A DNA stretch of 64,000 bases, from positions 1-64,000 of the forward strand of contig JAOATF010000010.1 in assembly GCA_030158285.1 (NCBI GenBank), given 5' to 3'. The stretch is from Hyphomonadaceae bacterium. GTDB lineage: Bacteria > Pseudomonadota > Alphaproteobacteria > Caulobacterales > Hyphomonadaceae. Of this stretch, positions 48,723 to 57,773 are shown piece by piece (position 1 is the first letter of the stretch; each line of letters begins with the position of its first letter). The notes under the pieces were generated by a model. It was not told where the DNA came from. It searched no databases and worked only from the letters and a program-made list of their open reading frames with translations. Both the position numbers and the translations under genes were made by a program.

Positions 48723-51053
48723 TCAGATCGCGGATGTTGCCTTGGCGTCCGGGCTCTGCATGAAGGCGAGGAAGTCGTCGACCGCCAGCGGCTTTGCAAT
48801 GAGGTAGCCCTGGATCATGTCCGCACCCATTGCGCGCAGGATCGCAAGAACATCCGCGGTTTCGACACCCTCAGCGGTGAGCTTCATGCCGAGGCTGTGG
48901 GCTAGGTCGATCGTCGACTTGACGAGGAAGGTATCGCTGTTTCCGTTGCCCAGGTTTTCCACGAAGACCTTGTCGATCTTCAACTCTTCCGCGGGTATGG
49001 CGCGCAGATAGGACAGCGAGGACAGGCCTGAGCCATAATCATCAATGGAAATTCCAACGCCTGCCTGTTTGAGTTCGTTCATCACGTCCAGCGCCAGCTG
49101 GGGATTGTCGATGACGGCCGTTTCGGTGATCTCGAAACAAAGCCTGGCCCCGGAACGCCGGACCTGGCGCAACGCCCGCTCGGCAAACTGCTCGTTCGCG
49201 ATCAGCCTCCCGGAGACATTCACGGACACTGTTACGTCATGACCGGCCTTCTGGAAGATGCGCTGGTCTGCGATCGCGCGATCGATGACCCAGTCGGTAA
49301 GGGGCCGGATATGGCCGGTTTCCTCTGCCATGCCGATGAAAGCATCCGGCCGGATCATGCCGCGTTGCGGATGACGCCAGCGCAGCAACGCTTCGGCGGA
49401 ATTCACTCTATCTTTTCTCAGGTCGAGTTTTGGCTGGTGCGCCAGGAACAGCTCGCGGTTCGAAAGCCCGTGGATCATCGAGCTCATCAGCGAAAGTGTC
49501 GTGGCTGGATCTCCATAGGCCGCCGGATCGAACCATCCGGTGATCCTGCGTTGGGCGCGGCTCTGTTCGACGGCGACTTCGGCGCGCTCCAGCAGTTCGA
49601 GATGCGCTTTCGCATCCTCCGCATCGCAGGCAAGCCCCGCCGTCACCATCACATCGATGCGGTCGCCATCCAGCGTCACCGGACTGGATACCGCCTGTGC
49701 GGTTGCGCGAATCGTGGTCTCGGCGGCATCGCGACTTTCGGCCGTGAAGATGATGGCGATGGTGCCCGTGGTTGCGCGTCCCACATGAAGACCTTCGCCT
49801 GAATGCGAGGCCCGGGTCGCAACTTCGGCGACCAGGCGCGAAAACAGACCATGCCCGATTGCGCCGCGTATCTGGTCGAAGCGATTGATGCTGATGATCG
49901 CGCCGAATATGTTGCCCGGTGATGTCCCGCCGCGCAGTGTCGCCAGCGTCTCTTGCAGGGCGCGCAGGTTCGGCAGTCCGGTTTCCTGATCGTGCCGCGC
50001 CAGATGCAGGATACGTTGTTCGCGCGCGGCGATCTCGGAGGACATGACGTTGAAGTTCGCCGCCAGTTCCGCAATTTCGTTGCGGCCCTTGACCGCGACC
50101 TCGGCAACTTCGCCGCGCGTCAGTTGATCAGCCGCCGCCCGTAGGCCGGAAATCGGCCCGGTCACGCGGCGCGAGACAAACCAGCTGCCAAGGACAAGCG
50201 CAGCAAGGCCGATTGCGCCGATCAGCGCGATGGTCGTGAGCATGTCGCGGTAGTGCGCCTGGTTCATGGTGAGCGAGTATTCGAGCAGAAGCGCTGCGGA
50301 GGCTCCGTCGGCAAACACCTGCAATGTCTTGACGCCCCCGATCGAGTTGCGTTCGGGCATGTTGATCAGCAAGTCGCCGTCCGTCTCGATTGCGCGGCCT
50401 GCAAGCTCGTCGCCGGCAATGCCAATCGCGCGTCCGGGTCTGTCTTCTAGCGCTGTCCACGTTTGACCTTCGCGCCGTAGATATAGATGTGCGGACAAAG
50501 GGATGGCCGAAAGTTGCTCGAGCTCTCCCAGCTGTTCGCCGCCGAGCCGCTGGCCGAACACGACCCAACCGATCAATGTGGGCGCGCGGACGGGCGCTGA
50601 CACGGCTTGATAGGTCATTCCTCCCAGCGTGAGTACGCCGGATGCGTCAGGGTTGGTGGTGACAGCGGTGAGAAGGGTGGGGTCCACCCGTCCGGTCAGT
50701 TCCTCATCAAGCGAGATGGCCGATCCATCCGGGCGAATGATCAGCGCCGTTTCAAAGCCAAATCGCGACTGGATATTGTCGAGCGCGGAAAGCATGGTTT
50801 CGTCATCGCCCGTGGCGACCGCTTCCCGGAATCCAAAATCACGCGACAGGATTTCTGCCGTTTGCTGCAACTGGTCGGCGCGCAGTTTCCAGATGCGGTC
50901 GAACACGGCGGAGGACGATGTCATCTCCGCACGCACGGCTTGCCTGGAGTTCGCCTCGACCGCTACCCAGACCGCACCCGCAATCAGCATCAGTACGACG
51001 CCAAACAGCGCCGCATAGATGAGCGTGAGTTCTGATGAGAGGCGTTTGAACAT
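48723..51053 (-). CDS. membrane sensor with HAMP, degenerate GGDEF and EAL phosphodiesterase domains
   Basis: EALLRWRHPQRGMI EAL motif; TM segments; HAMP-like region; GGDEF signature replaced. Confidence 0.88.
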   Translation of the reverse strand: MFKRLSSELTLIYAALFGVVLMLIAGAVWVAVEANSRQAVRAEMTSSSAVFDRIWKLRADQLQQTAEILSRDFGFREAVATGDDETMLSALDNIQSRFGFETALIIRPDGSAISLDEELTGRVDPTLLTAVTTNPDASGVLTLGGMTYQAVSAPVRAPTLIGWVVFGQRLGGEQLGELEQLSAIPLSAHLYLRREGQTWTALEDRPGRAIGIAGDELAGRAIETDGDLLINMPERNSIGGVKTLQVFADGASAALLLEYSLTMNQAHYRDMLTTIALIGAIGLAALVLGSWFVSRRVTGPISGLRAAADQLTRGEVAEVAVKGRNEIAELAANFNVMSSEIAAREQRILHLARHDQETGLPNLRALQETLATLRGGTSPGNIFGAIISINRFDQIRGAIGHGLFSRLVAEVATRASHSGEGLHVGRATTGTIAIIFTAESRDAAETTIRATAQAVSSPVTLDGDRIDVMVTAGLACDAEDAKAHLELLERAEVAVEQSRAQRRITGWFDPAAYGDPATTLSLMSSMIHGLSNRELFLAHQPKLDLRKDRVNSAEALLRWRHPQRGMIRPDAFIGMAEETGHIRPLTDWVIDRAIADQRIFQKAGHDVTVSVNVSGRLIANEQFAERALRQVRRSGARLCFEITETAVIDNPQLALDVMNELKQAGVGISIDDYGSGLSSLSYLRAIPAEELKIDKVFVENLGNGNSDTFLVKSTIDLAHSLGMKLTAEGVETADVLAILRAMGADMIQGYLIAKPLAVDDFLAFMQSPDAKATSAI

Positions 51054-51071
51054 GTCGATGCGCCGCCCGCT

Positions 51072-51680
51072 CTATTTTGGGCGCGCGATGTCGAGCACAA
51101 CCGTCACCGTGGTGGTTCCCGCAGAAACGGTCAGGGTTTGCGTGACGGTCTGGTCCTTCGCTGTGGCGTAGGGATGCCAGACATCGATGCGACGGCTGCC
51201 CTCTGGCGCGGCAGTCAGCCTGGCCACGCCATCAGCACCGGACTTCGCTGCCCATGGTGTGTCCACCACACGGATGAAGGCCACCATCTGGTCGTGGATG
51301 TTGCAGCCAAGCGCGGCGACGCCGGCCGTCTTGAAGGTAATGACACGCTTCTCTTCGCGACCGTACAACTCCAGCTCGAACTTGTTGCCTTTGGAAAACG
51401 AGTAGACGTGATGCCGGAACTTATCGAGGTTCGGAAACTCGACGGTCGATCCAACCGGCGCGATCAGAACGAACGGCGCGAACTGCTTGGACGTTTGCGC
51501 CATCCTGAGGCCATCGGCCGGAGCAGGCTTCGGATCACCTGGATTTGCGGGCATCAATACCACCGCGTCGGGTAGGGGCTTTCCATCAGGCGTAGTCACG
51601 CGGATGACGATGTCGCCGGCCGATGCCTGCGCCGCAAACAGAAGCGATGTGATCGCGGATAGAAGGAACCTGTCGAGCAT
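51072..51680 (-). CDS. secreted plastocyanin-like cupredoxin (methylamine utilization protein-like)
   Basis: FPNLDKFRHHVYSFSKGNKFELELY...GVAALGCNIHDQMVAFIRVVDTP (His/Cys/His/Met copper ligands); signal peptide. Confidence 0.82.
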   Translation of the reverse strand: MLDRFLLSAITSLLFAAQASAGDIVIRVTTPDGKPLPDAVVLMPANPGDPKPAPADGLRMAQTSKQFAPFVLIAPVGSTVEFPNLDKFRHHVYSFSKGNKFELELYGREEKRVITFKTAGVAALGCNIHDQMVAFIRVVDTPWAAKSGADGVARLTAAPEGSRRIDVWHPYATAKDQTVTQTLTVSAGTTTVTVVLDIARPK

Positions 51681-51823
51681 CCATCTCCCGTACCACTGCA
51701 CACTGAAGATGCCGTAAAGCCATGCGGGGTCTGCCCCGAGGTGTTCGGTGTTGGTTAAACCTTCCATGCAAACTCACTGCATCGCGCGCGCACAAGTGCG
51801 AGCGCGTTGCGGTGGGATTCTGA

Positions 51824-52714
51824 ATGTCACGATTTGGCGTTGCCTGCGTCGCTCTTGCTATGGGGATGCCGTTGGCGGCCCATGCGCAGGAAGACGCGCC
51901 TGCTATAGACGTCGAGACCGGCGGCAAGCTGAAGCTGACACGCGGCATCTCGACGATCGAAGGGCAGGGCGGTGGCGGTCTAACTCCGTGGGCGCTCATC
52001 AACGGCAACGAAACAGATCGCGGCGTCGGCGGCACGGCTCATGTTACCGGGGTTGAACTTCCGGATTACTCCCTTCTCTCTTATGGCGCAGCGCTCGGCC
52101 TCTTCGATCGAGTGGAGCTCAGCTATACGCGGCAGGAGTTCGATACACAGGATGTTGGCGCCGCACTTGGCCTGGGCCGCGGCTTCACTTTCGGCCAGGA
52201 TGTCTGGGGCGCAAAGGTGCGCGTGATCGGTGATGCGATATACGATCAGGACACATGGCTGCCGCAGGTCGCCGTCGGCGCAAACTGGAAGAAGAATGAT
52301 CAGGGCGCTGTCGTTTCCGCTGTGGGCGGGACAGACGACGAAGGTTGGGAAACCTACGCCACTGCCACAAAGATCCTGCTCGACAGCTCGCTGCTGCTGA
52401 ACGGCACGCTGCGCTGGACCAACGCGAACCAGACCGGCCTGCTCGGATACGGCGGCAACCTCAATGACGACCACGAACTGATGGGTGAGTTCTCCGCCGG
52501 CTGGCTTCTGTCGCCCGATGTCGTTGTTGGCGCGGAGTACCGGATGAAGCCGGACAACCTCGCAATCGCGAAGGAAGACGACTGGGTGGACATCTACGCC
52601 GCCTGGGCAGTCAACCACTACGTCACGCTCACCGGCGCCTATGTCGACCTCGGTTCGATTGCGACGTTCGACAATCAGCGTGGCATCTATCTTTCACTGC
52701 AGGCGGGGTTCTGA
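51824..52714 (+). CDS. DUF3034 family protein (outer-membrane barrel-like)
   Basis: GGKLKLTRGISTIEGQGGGGLTPWALINGNETDRGVGGTAHVT, amphipathic beta pattern, terminal F. Confidence 0.8.
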   Translation: MSRFGVACVALAMGMPLAAHAQEDAPAIDVETGGKLKLTRGISTIEGQGGGGLTPWALINGNETDRGVGGTAHVTGVELPDYSLLSYGAALGLFDRVELSYTRQEFDTQDVGAALGLGRGFTFGQDVWGAKVRVIGDAIYDQDTWLPQVAVGANWKKNDQGAVVSAVGGTDDEGWETYATATKILLDSSLLLNGTLRWTNANQTGLLGYGGNLNDDHELMGEFSAGWLLSPDVVVGAEYRMKPDNLAIAKEDDWVDIYAAWAVNHYVTLTGAYVDLGSIATFDNQRGIYLSLQAGF

Positions 52715-52716
52715 TC

Positions 52717-53220
52717 GTGCGAATAGCCCTTGCTTTCGCTGCTGCGACAATCCTCTTCGCCGCACCCGCTTTCGCTCAGCCGATTTCGCCCGTTCCTCCA
52801 GGGGAGGAAGAGGTCGATCCCTACACCGTCTCCGACGCTAACGCCGGCGCCACGCCGGTGGACGGGCAGGAACTGCTCGCTGCCTTCCATGGACGTGATG
52901 GGATCAGCCGGGTTGTGGATGATCTCGTCGAGCAGGTGCAGAAGGATCCCCGGTTGACGGAGATCTTCAAGGCGTCGGATTTCGTGCGGCTGAGACGTAC
53001 GCTCAAGGAGCAGTTCTGCTACATCCTCAACGGCGGGTGCTCCTACACCGGGCGCGACATGAGGTCAGTCCACGCCGACCACGGGGTCACCCTCGCCGAG
53101 TTCAATGCCCTCGTCGAAGTGCTCCAGACCGCAATGGCGCGGGAGGGCGTAGCGTTCTCCGCCCAGAACAGGCTGCTCGCCAAGCTGGCGCCGATGAAGC
53201 GGGATACCGTGACCCGGTAG
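52717..53220 (+). CDS. group 1 truncated hemoglobin with signal peptide
   Basis: LRRTLKEQFCYILNGGCSYTGRDMRSVHADHGVTLAEFNALVEVLQTAM (globin F-helix region); signal-like N-terminus. Confidence 0.85.
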   Translation: MRIALAFAAATILFAAPAFAQPISPVPPGEEEVDPYTVSDANAGATPVDGQELLAAFHGRDGISRVVDDLVEQVQKDPRLTEIFKASDFVRLRRTLKEQFCYILNGGCSYTGRDMRSVHADHGVTLAEFNALVEVLQTAMAREGVAFSAQNRLLAKLAPMKRDTVTR

Positions 53221-53421
53221 AGTGTACTGGCTGCGTTAATCGCCTGACTTCCGCGATCAAATTGGATTGAAGTATGGGCCACGAGGCGGGAAGGCCCCAA
53301 ATCGAGCCAGACAAGCGGAGACGACCGTCTCTACCGCGGTGATTCCGAAACCTTCTTTTCGGCGCGTGCGGCATCCCGGAAGTGTTAAGCCGATGGCAAT
53401 CCGGGACAGCCATGGTCAAGA

Positions 53422-54675
53422 ATGCCGACACAGAGCCGGGTCATGATTCATGCCGCAAGCGCTATGGCGCCAGCATGCCTGATTGTCGTCTCCTTTAGCA
53501 GCGCCGCTACCGCGCAATCACAACTCCCTGGCGACGTGTCGGGCGTGGTTGTTGTCGGCCCGGTTGTAGGCGCCGGCGGTCCCTCGGTGCTCGACGAGGG
53601 GCTAGGCAAGCTCAGAGTGGGCGAGGACCAGATTTCGATCGCCGCAGATACGACGGTCGTCTGGGCCGGAGATCTTTCCGAGCGCATCCGCGCTGTTGCC
53701 TCCATCGACTTGGGGAGTGACTCCAAGCCTGTCGCAGGTCTTGGCGAGCTATACCTGAAGTTCAGGCCAGATCTCGTCGATACATGGAAGGTCTCCGGTC
53801 GCGCCGGATTGTTTTTTCCACCGGTTTCATTGGAGCATGACGGCGCAGACTGGTCTGTCAGTCGCTCTCTGACACCGTCGGCAGCGAACACGTGGATTGC
53901 GGAAGAAGTAAAAACGACCGGCGTTGAGGTCTCGCTCAGAGGCGCCGTCGGCGACCATCCCATCAGCTTCACCACCGCAGCTTTCGTAGGAAATGACACG
54001 TCGGGCGCGTTGCTTGCGTTTCGCGGATGGGCCCTGCACGATGTGAGGGCCACGGTCGGCGGCACGTTTGCCCTTCCTGATGTGCCTGCGATGTTTGCAG
54101 GCACGCAGGCAAACAGGACGCGACCGATAGACGAAGTCGACGGCCGGATAGGAGGCTACGGCCAGTTCGAATGGGCGCCGTCGGATACTCTTTCCGTGAA
54201 CTTGTTTGCCTACGACAACAACGGCGATGAAACGAGCCTGGAGGACGGCCACTACGCTTGGCGTACCCGCTTTGCTCAGGCGGCGCTTCATTGGGACGCC
54301 TATGATGGCGCCGAGGTTCTGGTTCAAGTGATGACGGGCGAAACCCGAATGGGCGGACTCATCAGTGGCCAGTCTCCAGCCCACGTGGGGTTTATCGCCG
54401 CTTACGGGCTACTGTCTCAGGATCTCGGGACGGGGACAGCGACTGTTCGACTGGACTACTTCGCCGTCAGTGATCGCTCCTTCAAGGACCTGGACAACAA
54501 CGCCGAAAACGGTTGGTCAGGTTCCTTGGCCTGGGTGCAGCCGGTTCGCGCCCGGACAGAGCTCGTGTTCGAAGGCATCGTGGCGTCGAGTGAACGCCCC
54601 GATCGCATGCGGCTCGGACTCGACAGGAATCAGACAAGTGCGCAGGCCCGAGTCGCTCTCCGCACCGGGTTTTAA
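53422..54675 (+). CDS. porin-like outer-membrane beta-barrel protein
   Basis: Signal peptide, alternating beta pattern, C-terminal ARVALRTGF. Confidence 0.6.
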   Translation: MPTQSRVMIHAASAMAPACLIVVSFSSAATAQSQLPGDVSGVVVVGPVVGAGGPSVLDEGLGKLRVGEDQISIAADTTVVWAGDLSERIRAVASIDLGSDSKPVAGLGELYLKFRPDLVDTWKVSGRAGLFFPPVSLEHDGADWSVSRSLTPSAANTWIAEEVKTTGVEVSLRGAVGDHPISFTTAAFVGNDTSGALLAFRGWALHDVRATVGGTFALPDVPAMFAGTQANRTRPIDEVDGRIGGYGQFEWAPSDTLSVNLFAYDNNGDETSLEDGHYAWRTRFAQAALHWDAYDGAEVLVQVMTGETRMGGLISGQSPAHVGFIAAYGLLSQDLGTGTATVRLDYFAVSDRSFKDLDNNAENGWSGSLAWVQPVRARTELVFEGIVASSERPDRMRLGLDRNQTSAQARVALRTGF

Positions 54676-54703
54676 TGCTAGACTGTCGCTGCCCCGCGCT
54701 CGC

Positions 54704-55288
54704 CTAGCCCAGACCCTTGGCTGTTTCGAGAACAAGGCCGCTGGGCGGGCGGTCCTGATATCGCTGTTCGTATAGTTTGGCCTTAATCGTCCCGTCCGCG
54801 CCAATGAAGATGATAAGCGGATGCGGGATGCCGTTGAAACGGGCGCTGCCCTTCACGCTCTCATTACGAATTCCAAACGCATCAATGGCTTTGGAGCCTG
54901 GATCGGACAGGAGACGATAGTCGAGCTTGTTGGCGGTTGAAAAGCGTTCAAGCGTTTCCGTCGGATCATAAGACACCGCGACCATTGGCCAGCCGAGCGC
55001 ATCAAGGTCTTTCGCAACGGAATTGAGGTCCTGCAGCTGGACCTTGCAGAACGGGCACCAATCGGCGGAGCGAACGAAAACCAGGACAAGCCCTTGCCGC
55101 CCCTTGAGAGTCTCGAAGGACTTCATCTCGCTCGAGCTTGAAATGACCGAGAATGCCGGAGCCTTCGCGCCAACCTTGGGGCCAAGCTCCATGCCGACAG
55201 GGACCTGCGCGAATGCGCTGGAGGCAGCGCCGACTAAAGCGGACGCCGCAAGTGCGAGGCCCAGCACGAACATCCGCATGCGTTTCAT
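54704..55288 (-). CDS. peroxiredoxin-like redoxin family protein, secreted
   Basis: Signal peptide; FVRSADWCPFCKVQLQDLNS (CxxC), VAVSYDPTETLERFSTANKLDYRLLSDPGSKAIDAFGIRNE. Confidence 0.88.
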   Translation of the reverse strand: MKRMRMFVLGLALAASALVGAASSAFAQVPVGMELGPKVGAKAPAFSVISSSSEMKSFETLKGRQGLVLVFVRSADWCPFCKVQLQDLNSVAKDLDALGWPMVAVSYDPTETLERFSTANKLDYRLLSDPGSKAIDAFGIRNESVKGSARFNGIPHPLIIFIGADGTIKAKLYEQRYQDRPPSGLVLETAKGLG

Positions 55289-55336
55289 GGCGCTGATCTT
55301 TCCTGTCTAATGGACCAGTTGGCTTTGCATTCTGTA

Positions 55337-55362
55337 TTCGCGCGGGGAGGCCAAGTGGTTAC
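55337..55362 (-). promoter_or_regulatory. candidate SigF (ECF) promoter upstream of the redoxin gene
   Basis: Minus-strand exact GTAACC-N16-CGAA. Confidence 0.65.
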
Positions 55363-55739
55363 AGCGTGAGACCCGCGACTTTGTTCTGTTGATCGCGTCC
55401 ACATTTTCAGACCATCGGTGTCGGGCATCGCGACTACCATGCGCGGTTCGTGGCAGCGGCAAGTTATACGCTAGCCTCGCGGGCATGAAGGGAAAACTGG
55501 CCGCTCCACTTTGGCCGCGGTGCCGTAGGCAGATGCGGGCGCTTGCTCGGTGATCGCAAGCCCTCGGAGGGGCCGGTTGAATCTACAAAACAGCGTCGTG
55601 CTTCCGATGTGCTTCCATAGCTTCCGAAGTTTCTCGGATTTGCTAGGGCGAGAATGACTGACCCTCGCACACGCGCTGGCGCGATGCATGGAACGGCGCG
55701 CAAATAGCCTAAATTTTATATTATTATCAATAAGTTAGA

Positions 55740-55784
55740 TGGTGCTGCCTAGGTGACTTGAACACCTGACCCCCGCATTACGAA
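55740..55784 (-). repeat. att site 3: 3'-end fragment of tRNA-Thr(CGT)
   Basis: 45 bp identical to att site 1. Confidence 0.88.
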
Positions 55785-55991
55785 CGGAGCCGGGCGGTAT
55801 CACCCGCTGTTTCCACAACATAGCACGCGTGTCAGATTCTGCCAATAAATCCTCGCTCTACACGCGATTGGCGGACGAATGCGTTTCCTCGTGTTTCCTC
55901 AAATCACCCCGGATTCCCCGTCACGGTGCTTCCGATGTGCTTCCGGATTTGACCCCCGCATTGTTGTGCGGGTGTTGTTCGGAGCCGCCGC

Positions 55992-57275
55992 GTGAAGCTG
56001 ATCAAGCGCAACATTGATGCGATCGAGAAGCCCGAAAAGGACCTCTACCTTTTCGACGATGACCTCGCCGGCTTCGGCCTTCGCGTTTATCCGACCGGGC
56101 GCAAAGTGTTCATTGCCCAGTACCGGGTTGGCGGTGGTCGAGGCAGCCGCCAGCGTCGCTACAGCCTGGGTGTCTTCGGGAAGATCACCGCGGACGAGGC
56201 ACGGGCCAAGGCGAAGGATGTTCTCGCGCGTGCTCATCTGGGTGAGGACACCGCTGAAGAGCGGGACAAGGTGCGCCGCTCCCAAACCGTCGCGCAGCTG
56301 ATCGACGCCTGGTCCATTGATGGCGCGCTCAACAACCGACGGACGGGCGTGAGGCGGAAGCAGGTCAATATCGACCAGGACGTCGCCCTGGCCAATCACC
56401 ATATCCGTCCCCTGATCGGACGCCGAACAGTGGAAAGCCTGGTCAAGGGCGACATCCAACGCGTGCGAACCCAGATCGCAACGGGCGAGTCAAAGTCCAA
56501 ACGGAAGGGCCGCAAGCGCGGACTCATCAAGGTCACGGGCGGGGAAGGCACCGCAACGCGGACCATCCGCCTCTTCTCCTCGATACTGTCCTACGCGGTC
56601 GATGCAGGGATGATCGAGCGAAACCCGGCGCTCGGCATCAAGCTCGCTCCGTCAGGACAGAGGCACCGCTATCTGTCGCCTCAGGAGCTGAAGCGCCTGG
56701 GCGAAGTTCTGGATCAGCCGGCTGCCTCGGAGACATCGGGTACGGCGGCTACCATCATCCGCCTGCTGGTCCTGACCGGCGCACGACGGGGCGAGATCGA
56801 AGGATTGAAGTGGTCTGAGGTGGACTTCAACTTCGGCATGCTTCGAAAGGAGACCAGCAAGACAGGCGCGAAGGTCATCCCGCTGGGCAGGGCGGCTCTC
56901 CAAATCCTGGATGATCAGCGCCAGTGGACGTCGAGCAATCAGGTCTGGGTATTTCCTGCTCAGAAGGGCGACGGGCATTTCGACGGGCTCAGCAAGGAGT
57001 GGGCGCGCATTCGCCGGTTGGCGAAAATCGAGGACGTCCGTGTTCACGATCTTCGTCACACGTTCGCAAGCATAGGGGCGGGTGGTGGAATTGGCCTTCC
57101 ACTCATCGGCGGTATCCTCGGCCATCGGCAGGCGTCCACAACGCAAAGGTATGCGCACCTCGCGGACACGCCGTTGCGCGCGGCGGCCGACGTCATCGGC
57201 AGCGAAATTGCCGCTTCACTTTCAGGGGCGGGGTCTAAAGAGCAGCGACGGCCGGAGAAGCTCGCGCTCCTTTAA
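55992..57275 (+). CDS. int: tyrosine-type site-specific integrase, more divergent paralog
   Basis: Same architecture as the other two; LTGARRGEIEGLKWSEVDFNFGMLRKETSKTGAKVIPL, HDLRHTFAS, LGHRQASTTQRYAH. Confidence 0.95.
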   Translation: MKLIKRNIDAIEKPEKDLYLFDDDLAGFGLRVYPTGRKVFIAQYRVGGGRGSRQRRYSLGVFGKITADEARAKAKDVLARAHLGEDTAEERDKVRRSQTVAQLIDAWSIDGALNNRRTGVRRKQVNIDQDVALANHHIRPLIGRRTVESLVKGDIQRVRTQIATGESKSKRKGRKRGLIKVTGGEGTATRTIRLFSSILSYAVDAGMIERNPALGIKLAPSGQRHRYLSPQELKRLGEVLDQPAASETSGTAATIIRLLVLTGARRGEIEGLKWSEVDFNFGMLRKETSKTGAKVIPLGRAALQILDDQRQWTSSNQVWVFPAQKGDGHFDGLSKEWARIRRLAKIEDVRVHDLRHTFASIGAGGGIGLPLIGGILGHRQASTTQRYAHLADTPLRAAADVIGSEIAASLSGAGSKEQRRPEKLALL

Positions 57276-57389
57276 CGCCGACGTCGCGCTGGAATCATGG
57301 TTAGCGCTCGCTGGCCGACTATGTACTCACCACATCGCTACCACCGCTCGCCTTGACGAGCTTCGGCCTGCGGATCATCGTAATAAGCT

Positions 57390-57740
57390 ATGCGTCAGAC
57401 GTGGCTCACCATTCTGCTTGCCCTTGCCCTCGCCTGCAGTGCGACAGCGAGCGCGTGGGCGGCGCAGGCGTGCCCTTTCAAGGCCACACCTATGGCGGCG
57501 GCGATGGCACACGACTGTTGTCCGCAGAAACCGGAAGTGCCGGATCAGTCGTCCCACCATTCGAAGAAGATGGATTGCCAGTTCGGACAGGCTTGCCGTT
57601 TCGCGCCCGCCATCGCGCCTCAAATCCCTATGTTGACGGTCGCAGTCGTCAGCGTCGTGGCGAAACTGCCGCTGGTTGAACAAACCGGCGCGCCGTCATC
57701 GGTTCTGACCGGTCTCTGGCGGCCTCCGCGATCAATCTGA
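57390..57740 (+). CDS. small secreted Cys/His/Met-containing protein, probable metal-resistance accessory
   Basis: Signal peptide; ACPFKATPMAAAMAHDCCPQKP...SSHHSKKMDCQFGQACRF; leads the cus operon. Confidence 0.6.
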   Translation: MRQTWLTILLALALACSATASAWAAQACPFKATPMAAAMAHDCCPQKPEVPDQSSHHSKKMDCQFGQACRFAPAIAPQIPMLTVAVVSVVAKLPLVEQTGAPSSVLTGLWRPPRSI

Positions 57741-57773
57741 GGACACGAGAGTCGCATTGCGCCTGCGTGCGCG

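Larger units (their letters stand above)
39370..55784. mobile_element. integrative element / genomic island 2
   Basis: Bounded by tRNA-Thr 3'-end repeats at 39370 and 55740; int at 42029. Confidence 0.75.
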
